Positions 62,838 through 63,877 of a stretch of 63,877 nt of DNA are shown here, in pieces. The notes under the pieces are model-generated. The model was not told the origin of the DNA. It ran no database searches and saw only the letters and a program-made list of their open reading frames with translations. The stretch spans positions 1-63,877 of the forward strand of contig JACAEX010000022.1 of assembly GCA_013388635.1 (NCBI GenBank). Direction: 5' to 3'. The translations under genes and the position numbers were made by a program. This DNA comes from Syntrophaceae bacterium (GTDB lineage Bacteria; Desulfobacterota; BSN033; UBA1163). How positions within the stretch are numbered: position 1 is the first letter of the stretch; the number at the start of each line of letters is the position of its first letter.

Positions 62838-63131
62838 ATGAAGGGTGAGATATTACATATTGTGGCAAGTTACGATATTAGTGACCCGAAACGTCTCGCA
62901 AAGGTTGCGCGGGCAATGAAGGACTTTGGCGAGAGAGTTTTAAAGAGCGTCTTTGAATGCAATCTTGATCAGGGACGTTTTGAGAAAATGAAAGAACGGA
63001 TTGATGAAGTCATTGAGCCCATTGAGGATAGCGTGAGGTACTATGTTTTATGCGAAAAATGCATCAAAGAAGTAGAATATTCTGGAAAAGGCGAAGCATT
63101 CCAAGAGGATGAAGAATATCTGGTCGTTTGA
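62838..63131 (+). CDS. cas2: Cas2 (second, tandem copy)
   Basis: The 97-residue protein resembles the first copy (ASYDISDPKR, SVFECNLDQGR, SVRYYVLCEKCIKE) but is clearly divergent, so the duplication is not recent. Both keep the SYDI aspartate and a CxxC near the end. The 23-bp gap between them contains GATGGACAATGGACGATG-type repeats. Confidence 0.9.
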   Translation: MKGEILHIVASYDISDPKRLAKVARAMKDFGERVLKSVFECNLDQGRFEKMKERIDEVIEPIEDSVRYYVLCEKCIKEVEYSGKGEAFQEDEEYLVV

Positions 63132-63374
63132 GGGACTGGTTTTCCGCCAACCCTATTTCGAGGACAGGAGTTCTTAGTTTATTGAAATCAAAGAGGAATT
63201 TTAGTTAGGAAATTTGGGTATGCGGGAAATGGAATTCACTATTAATTTAAGGAAGTTAGATAAGGGGCCGATTCTCTTATATGCTTGCTTGGCCCCCCGT
63301 CGAAGAAGTTTTCACAGGGGTTTGCGCAGATCACTTGAAATCTCCAATCATAATCTCTGGAAAGGAGGGCCGCT
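63132..63374 (+). other. CRISPR leader region
   Basis: 243 bp of AT-rich non-coding sequence between the second cas2 and the first repeat (63375). Its position upstream of the array on the cas side makes it the leader, carrying the array promoter and the integration site. A GGCCGATT...TTGGCCCC inverted pair lies at about 63268-63295. Confidence 0.7.
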
Positions 63375-63877
63375 GTTGGAAGGATTGACCTGATGAAGAA
63401 GGGATTGCGACTTGATCGTCAGATTCCTCCAGGTGTAAACATCAATCGTTGGAAGGATTGACCTGATGAAGAAGGGATTGCGACCGGGTTTGGCACTAAC
63501 CTCTCAGTTTTGCCATCCCAGTTGGAAGGATTGACCTGATGAAGAAGGGATTGCGACTTCTTAATCTCTGTCATTCTATATCCCTCCCTCCGTGTTGGAA
63601 GGATTGACCTGATGAAGAAGGGATTGCGACGGAGGGACGCCAAACCCGATGAATCGGAGTTCGTCCCTGTTGGAAGGATTGACCTGATGAAGAAGGTATT
63701 GCGACGGCGCTGGCCTCGAAGACCAGCGACGATACAACAAGAGTTGGAAGGATTGACCTGATGAAGAAGGGATTGCGACACCTCCCTCCGTTTGGATTTA
63801 CCATACATAAATGCAAGTTGGAAGGATTGACCTGATGAAGAAGGGATTGCGACGTCGCTGGCCTCGAAGACCAGCGA
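63375..63877 (+). CRISPR. CRISPR array, seven repeats in view, runs off the edge
   Basis: Seven 37-nt repeats start at 63375, 63448, 63521, 63594, 63669, 63743 and 63817. Each begins GTTGGAAGGATTGACC and ends GGGATTGCGAC, except the fifth, which has a T for G near its end (AAGGTATTGCGAC). Spacers are 36, 36, 36, 38, 37 and 37 nt, plus an incomplete seventh. The last eight bases, ATTGCGAC, would be the crRNA 5' tag for a type III system. The array is transcribed on the plus strand, away from the leader; the newest spacers are at the left. Confidence 0.98.

Noticed and set aside
63419-63816. Open frames on the minus strand across the repeats
   Set aside because: Their repeated peptides (FFIRSILPT, SSSGQSFQ) are only translations of the CRISPR repeat.

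Overview
The window looks like part of the chromosome of an anaerobic, Gram-negative, Desulfobacterota-type (former Deltaproteobacteria) bacterium. This is inferred from gene content, not from a marker gene. LpxC and LolA imply an outer membrane with lipid A. A tungsten-type aldehyde:ferredoxin oxidoreductase, a CooC-like carbon monoxide dehydrogenase maturation ATPase, a tungstate ABC transporter and ferredoxin-like proteins imply strict anaerobic metabolism. Base composition is roughly even over most of the window, but clearly more AT-rich by eye across the csm genes. Intergenic gaps often carry degenerate AT-rich repeats.

Layout, left half. 1-5.6 kb: a response regulator fused to LpxC, an excisionase-type HTH protein and an HD-GYP protein (+), then an AOR-family oxidoreductase and a response regulator (-). 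5.6-9.6 kb: a carbohydrate ABC importer (two permeases and a binding protein, no ATPase), a divergent promoter reading into a 20-codon ORF with its own terminator, and a VOC protein. 9.7-12.7 kb: a TRAP transporter whose binding-protein gene faces its two membrane genes. 12.9-18.3 kb: cooC-like, plsC, ftsK, lolA, recO. 18.4-23.0 kb: glyQ-glyS, then a long rod-like structured leader or RNA, then hisS. 23.3-27.0 kb: tRNA-Gln(CTG) with a 1.9-kb element bounded by a 48-bp duplication of the tRNA 3' end, then glnS. 27.2-32.0 kb: a small TIGR04076-type protein, an ATP-grasp protein, an MFS transporter, a rhomboid protease fused to a DnaJ C-terminal-like domain, tRNA-Glu(CTC), and a NYN-domain protein behind a two-hairpin leader. 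32.5-34.0 kb: a GHKL ATPase gene broken by a frameshift.

Layout, right half. 34.1-38.1 kb: a tungstate regulon (one-component sensor, TupA, TupB, TupC) with helically phased operator-like repeats and a terminator. 38.1-40.2 kb: two exported proteins, an anti-sigma factor and an ECF sigma factor. 40.3-46.6 kb: a small membrane protein, class II aldolase, an MrfA/MrfB-type helicase-exonuclease pair, and an MFS transporter. 46.7-47.7 kb: an FmdB-type zinc ribbon and a ferredoxin-domain protein.

47.9-63.9 kb is a type III-A CRISPR-Cas locus. In order it holds cas6 (frameshifted), a ring-nuclease/CARF-type NE0113-family protein, a DUF2130 coiled-coil PD-(D/E)XK nuclease, cas10/csm1, csm2, csm3, csm4, csm5, a CpXC-like zinc protein, an antisense PIN/AbrB toxin-antitoxin pair with its own consensus promoter, a CARF-HEPN effector, a TPR-primase-polymerase (CAPP-like) protein, cas1, two tandem cas2 genes, a leader, and an array of 37-nt repeats that runs off the right edge.

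How it would work together: Cas6 matures crRNA. Csm1-5 bind target RNA and Cas10 makes cyclic oligoadenylate. The CARF-HEPN protein would be the signal-activated RNase, and the NE0113 protein may bind or degrade the signal. CAPP-Cas1-Cas2 would form the spacer-acquisition side. The two most unusual points are the DUF2130 nuclease inside the interference genes and the apparent loss of the metal-binding acidic motif in the primase-polymerase.
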